Positions 1 to 8,766 of a stretch of 64,000 nucleotides of DNA are shown here, piece by piece (the first letter of the stretch is position 1; each line of letters begins with the position of its first letter). The position numbers and the translations under genes are program-made. The stretch comes from Clavibacter capsici (GTDB lineage Bacteria; Actinomycetota; Actinomycetes; Actinomycetales; Microbacteriaceae): contig NZ_CP012573.1 in the NCBI RefSeq assembly GCF_001280205.1, forward strand, positions 1,984,001 to 2,048,000, written 5' to 3'. The notes beneath the pieces were generated by a model that was given only the letters and a program-made list of their open reading frames with translations, was not told where the DNA came from and searched no databases.

Positions 1-1158
1 GACGCCGAGCACCTGGAGCGCCTTCGGGTAGCGCCGGTCGGCGCGCTCCTGGGTGAAGGCGGCGGCGTTGGCGACCACGTAGTAGAGCAGGACGCCGAAG
101 GACGAGAAGCCGACGACGCCGCGGAGGTCCACCGTGAGCACGAGCGCCACGACGACCACGGCGACCGCGATCTCGGCCCGCTGCGGCACCCGGTACCGCG
201 GGTGCACGACGGCTAGCGCCAGCGGCAGGTCGCCCTCGCGGGCCATCGCGAGCGACGTGCGCCCGATCCCGGCGAGGAGCGCCAGCAGCGCCCCGAGACA
301 GGCCGCGGCCGCCCCGATCCCGACGACGGGCACCGCCCACGCCCAGCCCGCGTCGCGCACGACGTCGGCCAGCGGCGCGGTGGATCCGCCGAGCCGCGCC
401 TCCCCGAGCACCCCGAGGAGCGTCACGGCCACCAGCGCGTAGACGACGAGGGCGCCGCCGAGCGCGAGGAGGATCGCGCGCGGGATGGTGCGGGCGGGAT
501 CCCGCACCTCCTCCCCCATGGTCGCGATGCGCGCGTAGCCCGCGAAGGCGAAGAACAGCAGGCCGGCGGACTGGAGGACGCCGTAGGGGGTCGTGTCGAC
601 GACGCCCGCGACGGGTCCGGCGGCGGCTCCCAGCCCGCCCTCGACGAGGCCGGCCACGAGCACGAGGGCGATGACCGCGAGGACCACCGTGATGATCACG
701 CGCGCGAGCCGGGCCGTGCGGGTCACTCCGAGGCAGCCGACGACCGCCAGGGCCGTCACGGCGAGCGCGGCGACGGGCCGCTGCCAGGCCGCCGGCACCG
801 CGTACGCGGCGAACGTGAGGGCCATGGCGGCGCAGCTCGCGGTCTTGCCGATGACGAACGACCAGCCCGCGAGGAAGCCCGGCCACTCGCCCAGCCGCTC
901 CCGGCCGTAGAGGTACGAGCCGCCGGACGACGGGTAGCGGGCGGCGAGCTGGGCGGACGCGGTGGCGTTGCAGAACGCGACGACGGCCGCGATCGCGAGG
1001 CCGACGAGGAGGCCGCCGCCTGCCGCGCGGGCGGCGGCGGGCATGACGGCGAAGATCCCGGCGCCGATCATCGCGCCGAGCCCGAGCACCGTGGCGTCGA
1101 GCAGGCCGAGGCGGCGCGCGAGGCCGGGCGGGGCGGCGGGCGTGGGCACGGTGGTCAT
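1..1158 (-). CDS. APC-family amino acid/purine permease (3' end beyond window)
   Basis: This is a cytoplasmic-membrane permease read on the minus strand; its C-terminus lies outside the window, leaving about 386 residues. Translation from the ATG at 1158 begins MTTVPTPAAPPGLARRLGLL and is followed by GAMIGAGIFAV, the first-helix signature of the amino acid-polyamine-organocation superfamily. Successive hydrophobic helices continue to the window edge. Its start overlaps the stop of the upstream XdhC-like gene (ATGA), so the two are translationally coupled. The substrate cannot be read from sequence. The neighbouring purine-catabolism genes make a nucleobase or an amino acid equally possible. 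Plus-strand reading frames here are antisense shadows. Confidence 0.85.
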   Translation of the reverse strand, partial: MTTVPTPAAPPGLARRLGLLDATVLGLGAMIGAGIFAVMPAAARAAGGGLLVGLAIAAVVAFCNATASAQLAARYPSSGGSYLYGRERLGEWPGFLAGWSFVIGKTASCAAMALTFAAYAVPAAWQRPVAALAVTALAVVGCLGVTRTARLARVIITVVLAVIALVLVAGLVEGGLGAAAGPVAGVVDTTPYGVLQSAGLLFFAFAGYARIATMGEEVRDPARTIPRAILLALGGALVVYALVAVTLLGVLGEARLGGSTAPLADVVRDAGWAWAVPVVGIGAAAACLGALLALLAGIGRTSLAMAREGDLPLALAVVHPRYRVPQRAEIAVAVVVVALVLTVDLRGVVGFSSFGVLLYYVVANAAAFTQERADRRYPKALQVLGV

Positions 1159-2261
1159 GGGCTCTCCCGGTGGATGGGTCCGGCGGTCGTGGTCAGCGGG
1201 GCGCCGTCGGTGCCGGCGCGCGCGGCGAGCACCTCGGCGAGGATCGAGACGGCCGTCTCCTGCGGTGTGCTCGCGCCGATGTCGAGCCCGATGGGCGACC
1301 GCAGGCGCGCGAGCTCGTCGCCGGTCAGCCCCTCCGCGACGAGCAGCGCCCGGCGGCGCACGTCGGTGGCGCGGGATCCCATCGCCCCCACGAACGCGAC
1401 CGGCAGCCGGAGGGCCTCCACCAGGAGCGGCACGTCGAAGCGGTCGTCGTGGGTGAGCACGCAGATCACGGTGCGGGCGTCCACCTCGGTCCGGGCCAGG
1501 TACTCGTCGGGCCACTCGGCGACGACCTCGTGCGCCGACGGGAAGCGCGCGCGGGTCGCGAAGGCGGGCCGGGCGTCGCACACCGTGACGCGGTAGCCGA
1601 GGAGCGCCCCCGCGTCGGCGAGGGCGGCGGAGAAGTCGACGGCGCCGAAGACGAGCAGCCGGGGCGGCGGGGCGGCGACGAGGTGCAGCACGCGCGCGGG
1701 GCCGTCGGCGCAGTCGACCTCCGTCGTGCCCGAGCGTCCCGAGGCGAGGCGCGCGGCGAGCTCGGCGCGGATCCGCCGGGCGGGGTCGGCGCCGAGCGCT
1801 GCGTCGGCCGCGGGGTCGGGTGCGGCGGTGATCCACGTGCCGACGGCCGGCCCCTCGGGCACGAGCGCGAGGGAGGCGGCGCGGCCGGCGCGGGCGTCCT
1901 CGAGCGCGGTGCGTACGGCGGCGGGGATCGGCGACCGCGCGGCGCCGGCGGGGGCCAGCTCCACGACGACCACGCCGATCCGCCCGCCGCACATGAGGCC
2001 CACCTGGAACGCGTCGTCGTCGCTGACCCCGAACGACGTGAGCACCGGCGCGCCGTCGGCCAGCACCCCGGCCGCGACCTCGACGACCGCGCCCTCGACG
2101 CAGCCGCCGGAGATCGATCCGATGACCCGGCCCGCGTCATCGACCGCCATCGCGGTGCCCGCCGTCCGCGGCGCGCTGCCGAGCACGTCCGTGACGCACG
2201 CGACGGCGAGGCGTCGGCCGTCCGCGAGGGCGTCGAGCACCTCGGCGGCGATCTCGAGCAC
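1155..2261 (-). CDS. XdhC/CoxI-family molybdoenzyme maturation protein
   Basis: A 368-residue cytoplasmic protein of the XdhC/CoxI family, which helps load sulfurated molybdenum cofactor into xanthine dehydrogenase-type enzymes. The N-terminal CoxI domain has GSAPRTAGTAMAV and the family hallmark GSISGGCVEGAVV. The C-terminal half is a Rossmann-like XdhC domain (LLVFGAVDFSAALADAGALL, later FVGAMGSRATDVRRR). I chose GTG at 2261 because GGAGG lies just upstream and the conserved domain starts there; an ATG at 2426 would add 55 low-complexity residues. It is coupled to the permease. Together with the guanine deaminase and the MocA-like protein it points to purine catabolism; the dehydrogenase itself is not in this window. 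Confidence 0.85.
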   Translation of the reverse strand: MLEIAAEVLDALADGRRLAVACVTDVLGSAPRTAGTAMAVDDAGRVIGSISGGCVEGAVVEVAAGVLADGAPVLTSFGVSDDDAFQVGLMCGGRIGVVVVELAPAGAARSPIPAAVRTALEDARAGRAASLALVPEGPAVGTWITAAPDPAADAALGADPARRIRAELAARLASGRSGTTEVDCADGPARVLHLVAAPPPRLLVFGAVDFSAALADAGALLGYRVTVCDARPAFATRARFPSAHEVVAEWPDEYLARTEVDARTVICVLTHDDRFDVPLLVEALRLPVAFVGAMGSRATDVRRRALLVAEGLTGDELARLRSPIGLDIGASTPQETAVSILAEVLAARAGTDGAPLTTTAGPIHRESP

Positions 2262-2449
2262 GGCACCTCCGGGACGGGGAGCGCCGGCGGGCGGGCGCGG
2301 GACGGGCGGGGACGGCGGCGGCCCGCGGGATCGCGATGGTACCGCCCGCGTCAAGCCTGCCACGGCCCCTGCGTAGGGTGGGACGCGGATGCCGGGGGGA
2401 TCCTCCTCCGGTGTCGCGCGCCGCATCCGGCGCCGCCAGAGGGGGACCC

Positions 2450-3082
2450 ATGACGTCGACCGCGCCCGACCGACCGCAGCCGCTGTTCCGGCGGATCCGC
2501 CGCGCGTGGGCCGACGCGCCGTTCGTCGTGCCGGCGCTCACGTTCGCGGTCCTGCTCTTCGCGTGGCTGTGGGCGCTCGACCTCGATCAGCCCGCGCCGT
2601 CCGCCGGGACGCTCGTAGTGCGCGTGGTGGTCGCCCTCGCAGCCGGCGCCGCCATGGCGGGCGCGCGGCGCCTCACCCGCGTGTACCACCCGGGGTCGCC
2701 CCGCGAGGTCGACGTGTCCGAGGCCGCGGAGGACGGCGAGCTCCCGCCGGGTGCGGATCCGACCGCGTGGCAGGACGCGCTCGATCGGCGGCGTCGGCAG
2801 ATCCGCCAGGAGGCGTGGGGCGTGCCGGTCGTGCTCGTGCTGGTGGTCGGGCTGGCGTTCCTCGCTCCGCGCGCGAGCGAGGCCCTGCCCGTGGCGTACA
2901 TCGCCTTCCTCGCCCTGTTCGTCCCCTACGCCGCGTCGCTGATCGTGTCGCGACAGCGGCGCCTGGACTGCGTGGACGCCCTGCTCGTCCCGCTCCAGGA
3001 GCGGGCCCGGGCAGACGAGGAGCGCCGCGCCGCCTGGGCGCCGCCCGCCCCCGAGGACCGCATTCCGCCGGCTGCTGGATAG
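2450..3082 (+). CDS. Hypothetical membrane protein, first of a tandem family of three
   Basis: A 210-residue protein of unknown function, starting at an ATG behind GGGGGA. A short basic N-terminus precedes two hydrophobic segments (about residues 24-65), then an acidic soluble stretch (EVDVSEAAEDGELPPGAD), then two more hydrophobic segments (about 120-165) and a charged tail. The next two reading frames share this plan and the motif (E/G)DG(E/R)LP(P/A)GAD followed by a W residue and an RRR-rich stretch, so the three are tandem paralogues. A TAGGGT hexamer at about 2375 is a plausible -10 box. No function can be assigned. Confidence 0.75.
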   Translation: MTSTAPDRPQPLFRRIRRAWADAPFVVPALTFAVLLFAWLWALDLDQPAPSAGTLVVRVVVALAAGAAMAGARRLTRVYHPGSPREVDVSEAAEDGELPPGADPTAWQDALDRRRRQIRQEAWGVPVVLVLVVGLAFLAPRASEALPVAYIAFLALFVPYAASLIVSRQRRLDCVDALLVPLQERARADEERRAAWAPPAPEDRIPPAAG

Positions 3083-3133
3083 GGTCGTGTCGCAGCGTCG
3101 ACGGATGCGGCGCCCCGCACCCGAGGAGAGACC

Positions 3134-3759
3134 ATGACGCACCGCGCCCGCCCTGACGCCGCCCCCGCCTCGTGAAGCGGCTGCAGGAGCGCATCGAGCG
3201 TGCGTCGCTCGGCGGCGTCTTCCTCATCGTCACCGCCGTCTACTTCGTGCTCCGCACGGTCCTCGACCTCGCCATCACGGGCGAGGGCCTGTCCGTGCCC
3301 GGCATCATCACGCGCTTCATCGGATAGCTCCTGTTCGGCGGCGTCATGGTCGCCGTCATCGCCTGGCAGCGCCGGCGAAGCGGCGGAGCGTCGACCTCGG
3401 CCGACATCACGGCCGCCATCCGGACCGGGAAGGCGCCGCTCGCGGCCGACCCCGCCGTCTGGATCCCCGCCCTCGAGTGGCGGCGCGGCCAGTTCCGCCG
3501 GAGCGTGTGGCTGACGCCGCTCGTCTTCCTCGTCTTCATCGCCATGGGCGTCGTGCTCGTCGTGCTGGACCCCGGCAGCCCCGTCGGCTGGCTGGCGATC
3601 GTCGTGCTCGCCGGCCTCGCGATCGGCGTCGTCCTCCAGGCGCGGCGCGCACTGCCGCGCATCGAGGCTCTCCTCCGTCAGATGCGCGAGCGCGAGGGGG
3701 CAGCCACGGCGTCGCCGTCCGTCCCGTCCGCGCCCCCTCCAGGTGGTGCCTCCGCGTGA
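3134..3759 (+). pseudogene. Broken second member of the tandem membrane-protein family
   Basis: This copy appears inactivated. The frame matching its neighbours (GTG at 3172, KRLQERIERASLGGVFLIV...) runs into an in-frame TAG at 3325-3327, then continues without another stop from 3346 to 3759 (VAVIAWQRRRSGG... ending GGASA). The only start with a good ribosome site (GAGGAGAG before ATG 3134) is in another frame and stops after 13 codons, overlapping the GTG at 3172. A frameshift near 3170 plus the amber codon would therefore both be needed to explain the break. Its stop overlaps the third paralogue's GTG (GTGA). A sequencing error is possible, but two separate lesions make that less likely. 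Confidence 0.65.
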
Positions 3760-4355
3760 CGTCCCCGCCCGAGGAGTCGTCGTCCCGTGGCGGCCCGCAC
3801 GGCCGATGGCGCCGGCTCCGCCGCGGCTGGCTCGCGGGTCCGGTCGTGCTGCTCGTCCTGCCCCTCGCGATCGGGTACGTCATCGCGCACTCGCTCCTCG
3901 ACCTGTCCGTCGGGAACGACGCCCTGCGCCCGGAGCGCCTGGTCACGCGCCTCGTGTTCGCGGCCCTCGGTGCGGTGGTCCTGGCAGTCGTGATCCGGCG
4001 CATGCGATCCCGTCCGGGGGCGGGGCCCGACGGGCTGGAACTGACCGAGGCCGTCGAGGACGGCCGACTGCCCGCGGGAGCCGACCTCGAGGCCTGGACG
4101 GGCGCCCTGCTCCGCCGCCGCGCGACCGTGGAGGCCGAGGTCGCCCGGACCCAGCTGCTGATGGGCGGCGCGCTCGTGGTCGGCGGCGTCGTGTGGGGCG
4201 CGCTCGGCGGGCCGTGGGTCGTGTGGCTCGCGGTCGGCGCCCTCTCCGCCATCCTCGTGGCGCTCCGGGCGGCAGCCCCCCGGCGCCTCGCCCGCATCGA
4301 CGCCCTCCTCATGCCCCTGCTCGACGCGGAGGACGAAGCCGGGTCCAGGACCTGA
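3756..4355 (+). CDS. Hypothetical membrane protein, third of the tandem family
   Basis: A 199-residue paralogue of the two preceding reading frames. It starts at a GTG whose bases overlap the previous stop (GTGA), with AGGTGG about nine bases upstream. It has a basic N-terminus, a hydrophobic pair at about residues 25-85, the shared soluble motif LTEAVEDGRLPAGADLEAW, and a second hydrophobic pair at about 130-175. Coupling to a broken upstream gene could reduce its translation unless its own ribosome site is enough. Function is unknown. Confidence 0.75.
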   Translation: MTSPPEESSSRGGPHGRWRRLRRGWLAGPVVLLVLPLAIGYVIAHSLLDLSVGNDALRPERLVTRLVFAALGAVVLAVVIRRMRSRPGAGPDGLELTEAVEDGRLPAGADLEAWTGALLRRRATVEAEVARTQLLMGGALVVGGVVWGALGGPWVVWLAVGALSAILVALRAAAPRRLARIDALLMPLLDAEDEAGSRT

Positions 4356-4552
4356 GCCGGGACCGACGCCGGTGACGGTTCCCTGGGTGACGCCGCGTGT
4401 CGGCGCGCGCGGCTCCGTCCGTCCGCTGGATGCGACCATCATGATGAGGGCCCTCCGGCCGGGCTGCCCGCGGGGCGCCGACCGCGCGTCGAGGCGCCTC
4501 CATCGGGTGCGGCCTCTCCTCCGTCCCGCATCCGCCGAGCGAACGGATCCGC

Positions 4553-6034
4553 ATGAGCGATCACCGCGCCACGAGCACCGCCCGTCCCACCCCCACCGCC
4601 TCTCGCGCTGTCGATCCCAGCACCCCCGCCCGCCGCGCCGTCCACCGCGGCCACGTCCTCCACATCACGGGATCGCCGCTCGTCCAGGACGCCCGCCGCC
4701 ACCTCGTCTCCGTGCCCGACGGCGCGCTCGCGGTCGACGACGCCGGCCGCATCGCCTGGGTCGGCCCGTTCCGCGAGCTGCCCGCCGCGTTCGCCGACGC
4801 CCCCGTGCACGGCGACGCGTCCGACTTCCTCATCCCCGGCTTCGTCGACGCGCACGTGCACTTCCCGCAGACCTACACGACGAGCGCGCACGGCGGCGGC
4901 CAGCTCCTGGAATGGCTCGACTCGTGCGTCTTCCCGTCCGAGGCGCGGCTCGAGGACGAGGGCTTCGCGCGCATGATCGCCGCCGACTTCACCCGCCGGC
5001 GCATCATGGCGGGCACGACGAGCGCGCTGGTGTTCGGATCCGCCTTCCCGCACGCGCAGGACGCCCTGTTCGAGGCCTCCCGCGACGCCGGCCTGCGGCT
5101 CGTGAGCGGCCGCGGGATCCAGACGGTCGGCTCCGGCCCCGCGGCGCCGCTCCTCACCTCGGAGGAGGACGCGATCGCGCTCTCGTGCGCGGAGATCGAC
5201 CGCTGGCACGCCGTCGACACGGGCGACGCGACGACCGCCATGCTCCAGGTCGCGATCGTGCCGCGCTTCAGCCTGTCCGTCACGCCGACGACGCTCCGCG
5301 GCCTCGGCGAGCTGTACGACGTGGCGCGCGGCGAGGGCGTGCACTTCCACTCGCACCTCAACGAGAACGACCGGCCGGGCACGGGCGAGATCGCCGCGGT
5401 CCGGCAGGTCTACGGCACCGACACCTACCTCGACACCTACGACGGCCGGTTCCTGCCCGGTTCGGAGCGCGGCGGATCCAGCCTCCTCGGCCGCCGCAGC
5501 GTGTTCGCCCACGCGGTGCACTGCCAGGACTCCGAGCTCGCCCGCCTCGCCGAGACCGGCAGCAGCATCGCGCACTGCCCGACGTCGCAGCAGTTCCTCG
5601 GCTCCGGCACCATGCCGTGGCGGCGCACGGTCGCGTCGGGCGTGAACGTGGCGATCGGATCCGACGTGGGCGCCGGCGACGAGTGGCTCGTCTCCCGCGT
5701 GCTCAACGACGCGTTCAAGGTGCACCTGTCGGAGCCGGGCGACGCGGGCGTGGAGATCGACGCCGCCGAGCTGCTGTTCACCGGGACCCTGGCCGGTGCG
5801 CGAGCCCTCGACATGGAGGACCGCTACGGCAACCTCGACGTGGGCAAGGACGCCGACTTCCTGACGATTCGGCCGGACCTCTGGGAGCCGCTCGCCCTCA
5901 CGCTCGCCCACGGGATCCGCGCGGACGACGCCGCGCGCGCGACCGACCAGATCCTCTTCACCCTGCTGATGGGCCTCCGCGAGCCGGCCATCGCGGCCGT
6001 GCACGTGCAGGGGCGGCGGGTGTCGGCGGGCTGA
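4553..6034 (+). CDS. guaD: Guanine deaminase
   Basis: A 493-residue metal-dependent amidohydrolase that deaminates guanine to xanthine, the entry step of guanine catabolism. Diagnostic motifs are PGFVDAHVHFPQ (first metal-binding histidines and the guanine-deaminase PQ), HFHSHLNEN, the metal histidine in FAHAVHC, and the catalytic aspartate in GSDVGAGDEW. The C-terminal GNLDVGKDADFL strand is typical of the superfamily. The N-terminal 35 residues are Pro/Ala/Thr-rich and variable; the ATG at 4553 is the first in frame. With XdhC, a permease and the MocA-like transferase nearby, guanine would pass through xanthine to urate. Confidence 0.93.
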   Translation: MSDHRATSTARPTPTASRAVDPSTPARRAVHRGHVLHITGSPLVQDARRHLVSVPDGALAVDDAGRIAWVGPFRELPAAFADAPVHGDASDFLIPGFVDAHVHFPQTYTTSAHGGGQLLEWLDSCVFPSEARLEDEGFARMIAADFTRRRIMAGTTSALVFGSAFPHAQDALFEASRDAGLRLVSGRGIQTVGSGPAAPLLTSEEDAIALSCAEIDRWHAVDTGDATTAMLQVAIVPRFSLSVTPTTLRGLGELYDVARGEGVHFHSHLNENDRPGTGEIAAVRQVYGTDTYLDTYDGRFLPGSERGGSSLLGRRSVFAHAVHCQDSELARLAETGSSIAHCPTSQQFLGSGTMPWRRTVASGVNVAIGSDVGAGDEWLVSRVLNDAFKVHLSEPGDAGVEIDAAELLFTGTLAGARALDMEDRYGNLDVGKDADFLTIRPDLWEPLALTLAHGIRADDAARATDQILFTLLMGLREPAIAAVHVQGRRVSAG

Positions 6035-6046
6035 CGTCGCCCGGGA

Positions 6047-6856
6047 TCACGCGCCGCGGTCGTCGCGCTCGCGCTCGCGCGCCTCCAGCAGCCGCAGCCG
6101 GAGCCGGTGCGCCATGACGACGAGGGCGAGCCACGCGAGCGCGAGCAGCCAGCCGGCGAGGACGTCGGTGAGCCAGTGGTGGCCGAGGTAGACGCGGCTG
6201 AGGCTCACGGAGGCCGCGAACGCGATGGCGACGACGTAGGTGAGCACGCGCGTGGATCGCCGCAGCTGCCGGAGGACCAGCAGGTACGCGACGATCCCGG
6301 CGACCACGCTCGCGTTGAGCGTGTGGCCGGACGGGAACGACGGCGACGTCTCGTAGGGCGGGACGGCGTCGGCGCGCGGCGGCCGGTCGCGGCCGACGAG
6401 GTCCTTGCCGACCTCGGTCATGAGCAGGGATCCGGCGCCCGCGGTGAGGCCGAGCACGACCGGCACCCACTGGCGCCGGCGGATCGCGAGCAGCACGATC
6501 ACCGCCACGCCCACGATCGGCACGGCGTAGACGCCGGCGGCCTCGGTGAAGACGGTGACGGCGGTGTCGAGCCATGGCGAGCGGACGTCCATGGCGAGGT
6601 GCAGCGCGGGCTCGTCGAGGAGGGCGACGCTGTCGTCGTCGATCACGGCGACGTAGAGGCCCGCGAACAGGCTCGACGCGGCGGTGATGACGAGGAGGCC
6701 CAGGATCAGGAACGCGGCGAAGGTGCTCGTCGGGCCGACCCGGGTCGCGACGCCGGACGCGGTACGGACGACGCGGCCGGGCGGGCGCGTTCGGGGACGA
6801 GGCGGGGGCAGGCGGTCGCCGGTGGAGGCGATGCGGGGGCCGGCGGGCCGGCTCAC
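6047..6856 (-). CDS. PAP2-family membrane phosphatase
   Basis: A 269-residue integral membrane phosphatase with about six helices. The three-part PAP2 signature is complete: KDLVGRDRPP, then PSFPSGHTLN, then SRVYLGHHWLTDV. Members dephosphorylate lipid phosphates such as phosphatidic acid or undecaprenyl diphosphate on the outer membrane face; the substrate here is not determinable. The start is a GTG overlapping the stop of the upstream small membrane gene (GTGA). The first 45 residues are Pro/Arg-rich and presumably cytoplasmic. The final charged segment is also cytoplasmic. Confidence 0.88.
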   Translation of the reverse strand: MSRPAGPRIASTGDRLPPPRPRTRPPGRVVRTASGVATRVGPTSTFAAFLILGLLVITAASSLFAGLYVAVIDDDSVALLDEPALHLAMDVRSPWLDTAVTVFTEAAGVYAVPIVGVAVIVLLAIRRRQWVPVVLGLTAGAGSLLMTEVGKDLVGRDRPPRADAVPPYETSPSFPSGHTLNASVVAGIVAYLLVLRQLRRSTRVLTYVVAIAFAASVSLSRVYLGHHWLTDVLAGWLLALAWLALVVMAHRLRLRLLEARERERDDRGA

Positions 6857-7221
6857 CCGTGGACGAGCGCGGACGACGGCACGCGGTCACGCTGGCGCAC
6901 GGCGGCCGAGATGAGGCCGACGACTCCCGCGACGAGGCCGACGACGAAGGTGGCGACGCCGCCGAGGACGCCCATCACGACGATCCCGAACGTGCTGACG
7001 CCCTCGTCGAGGTAGCCGACGCGGGTCTGCGCGGCCCAGGTCGCCAGGATCGCGAGGCCCAGCGCGAGCACGAGGGCCACCACCGTGCAGCCGACGATGT
7101 ACCAGCCCCACCCGGCGCCGCGGGACCTGGCGACGGCGAGGACGACGGCGACGAGGATCGCGAGCACGGGCACGCCGAGCGACAGGGTGAGGGCGAGCGC
7201 GGAGGCGGAGTCGGGATCCAT
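6853..7221 (-). CDS. Small membrane protein upstream of the PAP2 phosphatase
   Basis: A 122-residue protein with four predicted hydrophobic helices, beginning MDPDSASALALTLSLGVPVL at ATG 7221. It has no recognisable family motif. It is translationally coupled to the PAP2 phosphatase and transcribed divergently from the MocA-like gene, so the bases between 7222 and 7277 should hold divergent promoters. A role linked to the phosphatase is inferred from position only. Confidence 0.7.
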   Translation of the reverse strand: MDPDSASALALTLSLGVPVLAILVAVVLAVARSRGAGWGWYIVGCTVVALVLALGLAILATWAAQTRVGYLDEGVSTFGIVVMGVLGGVATFVVGLVAGVVGLISAAVRQRDRVPSSALVHG

Positions 7222-7265
7222 GGATCGAGCGTAGGCCGCGCGGCTGGGTGCGGCGAGGGCGCTCG

Positions 7266-7271
7266 TAGCAT
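7266..7271 (+). promoter_or_regulatory. -10 box of a probable leaderless promoter (MocA-like gene)
   Basis: TAGCAT lies exactly six bases before the ATG at 7278, so transcription would begin at or next to the start codon. There is no Shine-Dalgarno sequence. The arrangement is common in actinobacteria. Confidence 0.5.
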
Positions 7272-7277
7272 GGGCGG

Positions 7278-7901
7278 ATGGCGGGATCACGGGGCGCGGA
7301 CGACGACGAGCGCTCGACCAGGCGGATCGCGGGCGTCGTGCTCGCCGCGGGCGCCGGCACCCGCTTCGGCGGTCCCAAGGCCCTCGCGACGCATCCCGAC
7401 GGCACGCCGTGGCTCACGACCGCGATCCGCGCGCTCGCCGACGCGGGCTGCTCCCCCGTGCTCGTCGTGCTCGGCGCATCCGCCCACGAGGCCGCGGTGC
7501 TGCTCGGCACGCTCCCCGAGTCGGCCGACGCCGTCGTCGTGCGTGCCGACGACTGGGCCGACGGCATGTCGGCCTCCCTGCGTGCGGCGCTCCGGGCGGC
7601 CGCGGCGCTGGATCCCCCGCCCGTCGCGCTCGCCGTCGCCCCGGTCGACGTACCCGACCTCGACGCGGCCACGGTGCGCCGCGTCCTCGACGCCGCGCCG
7701 GTGGATCCCATGACCCTGCGCCAGGCGGTCTTCCGCGGCCGCCCCGGGCACCCCGCGCTGATCGGCCGAGACCACTGGGCCCCGCTCGCCGACGAGGTGC
7801 ACGGCGACGCGGGCGCCCGCGCCTACCTGGCCGCGCGCGATGCCCACCTCGTCGAGGCGGCCGATCTCAGCACGGGCGCTGACCACGACCGGCACCCGTG
7901 A
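7278..7901 (+). CDS. MocA/MobA-like nucleotidyltransferase
   Basis: A 207-residue NTP-transferase. The N-terminal signature VLAAGAGTRFGGPKAL is the nucleotide-binding loop of MobA/MocA proteins, and AVAPVDVPDLD carries the metal-binding aspartate. The later segment RGRPGHPALIGRDHW is typical of MocA, which adds CMP to molybdopterin to make the cytosine-dinucleotide cofactor of xanthine dehydrogenase-type enzymes. With xdhC nearby this role is likely but inferred. The transcript appears leaderless. Confidence 0.8.
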   Translation: MAGSRGADDDERSTRRIAGVVLAAGAGTRFGGPKALATHPDGTPWLTTAIRALADAGCSPVLVVLGASAHEAAVLLGTLPESADAVVVRADDWADGMSASLRAALRAAAALDPPPVALAVAPVDVPDLDAATVRRVLDAAPVDPMTLRQAVFRGRPGHPALIGRDHWAPLADEVHGDAGARAYLAARDAHLVEAADLSTGADHDRHP

Positions 7902-7908
7902 GCGGCCC

Positions 7909-8628
7909 TCAGGAGTTCGACTCCGAGCGAGCGCCCGAGCCGTCGACGACCAGGTCGAGGTAGGGATAGGAGCTCGCGATCCCGCTCACCGCGTTCGCGA
8001 AGCAGCGGAGCCGCGCCTTCGCCGGGCCGGGTGCCGACCCGTTGCGCGCCTTCACCACGTCGAACTCCTGCAGCGCGCACGAGCCCCCGTATGCCTGGAT
8101 GTCCCAGTCGGAGATCTCGTCGATGCCCGCCGCGGCCGCCGAGCGGTAGTAGGAGGCGCGGAACTGCAAGGTGAGCGTCGGGGTGTCGCTGATGACGAGG
8201 CAGTGCGAGTGTTCCGTCACCCCGGCGCCGGTGTACCGGGAGCAGCCCTGGATGTCGTCGGGGCGGACGACGGCGCCCGGATCCGGCGTCTCGAGCGCCG
8301 TCGCGATGAAGGATCCGTCGGCGTAGCGGGAGACCTCGTACGCCAGGCCATCGTGGACGACGGTGTCGGCCGAGGTCGGAGCGGCCCCGGTGGCCGCGTC
8401 GAAGGGGCGTCCGTGCTCGGCCGCGTCGAGGAGCCCCGGACGGAGGCCCTCGGGCACGTCGAAGTCGACGAGGCGCTGCGCGATGCGGGCACGGTCGCCG
8501 GCGGAGACCGCGCCCGGAGCGGGAGCTGCAAGCTCCGCGCCCGGAGCGGCGGAGGCCGGCGCCGCGGCCCCGCCGAGGGCGAGCGTGCCGATGGTCAGGA
8601 TGGACAGGGTCGTGCGCGAGATCCGCAT
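7909..8628 (-). CDS. Secreted hypothetical protein
   Basis: A 239-residue exported protein. The N-terminus MRISRTTLSILTIGTLALGG is a Sec signal peptide with cleavage expected after ASA near residue 28. The mature part has four cysteines, which could form two disulfides (GCSRYTGAGVTEHSHCLVIS and GGSCALQEF ... LRCFANAV), and no transmembrane segment. I recognise no enzymatic motif. Its 3' end abuts the convergent MocA-like gene. An extracellular or wall role is inferred from the signal peptide. Confidence 0.72.
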   Translation of the reverse strand: MRISRTTLSILTIGTLALGGAAAPASAAPGAELAAPAPGAVSAGDRARIAQRLVDFDVPEGLRPGLLDAAEHGRPFDAATGAAPTSADTVVHDGLAYEVSRYADGSFIATALETPDPGAVVRPDDIQGCSRYTGAGVTEHSHCLVISDTPTLTLQFRASYYRSAAAAGIDEISDWDIQAYGGSCALQEFDVVKARNGSAPGPAKARLRCFANAVSGIASSYPYLDLVVDGSGARSESNS

Positions 8629-8766
8629 GGTTCCTCCGATGCCGAGCGACCGCGTCCGTCGCGGCTCACGCGAGCATCATGCAGCGACTGCGCCCAGGAC
8701 ACGGAGGATCGCGCACAGGACGCATTGATCAGACGCGGTGGGCCGGCTGCCCGCACGGATGCCGCC

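Noticed and set aside
962-2453. Plus-strand open frames over the permease and XdhC genes
   Set aside because: They are Arg/Ala/Gly-rich antisense translations without motifs. The opposite strand encodes clear APC and XdhC family proteins.
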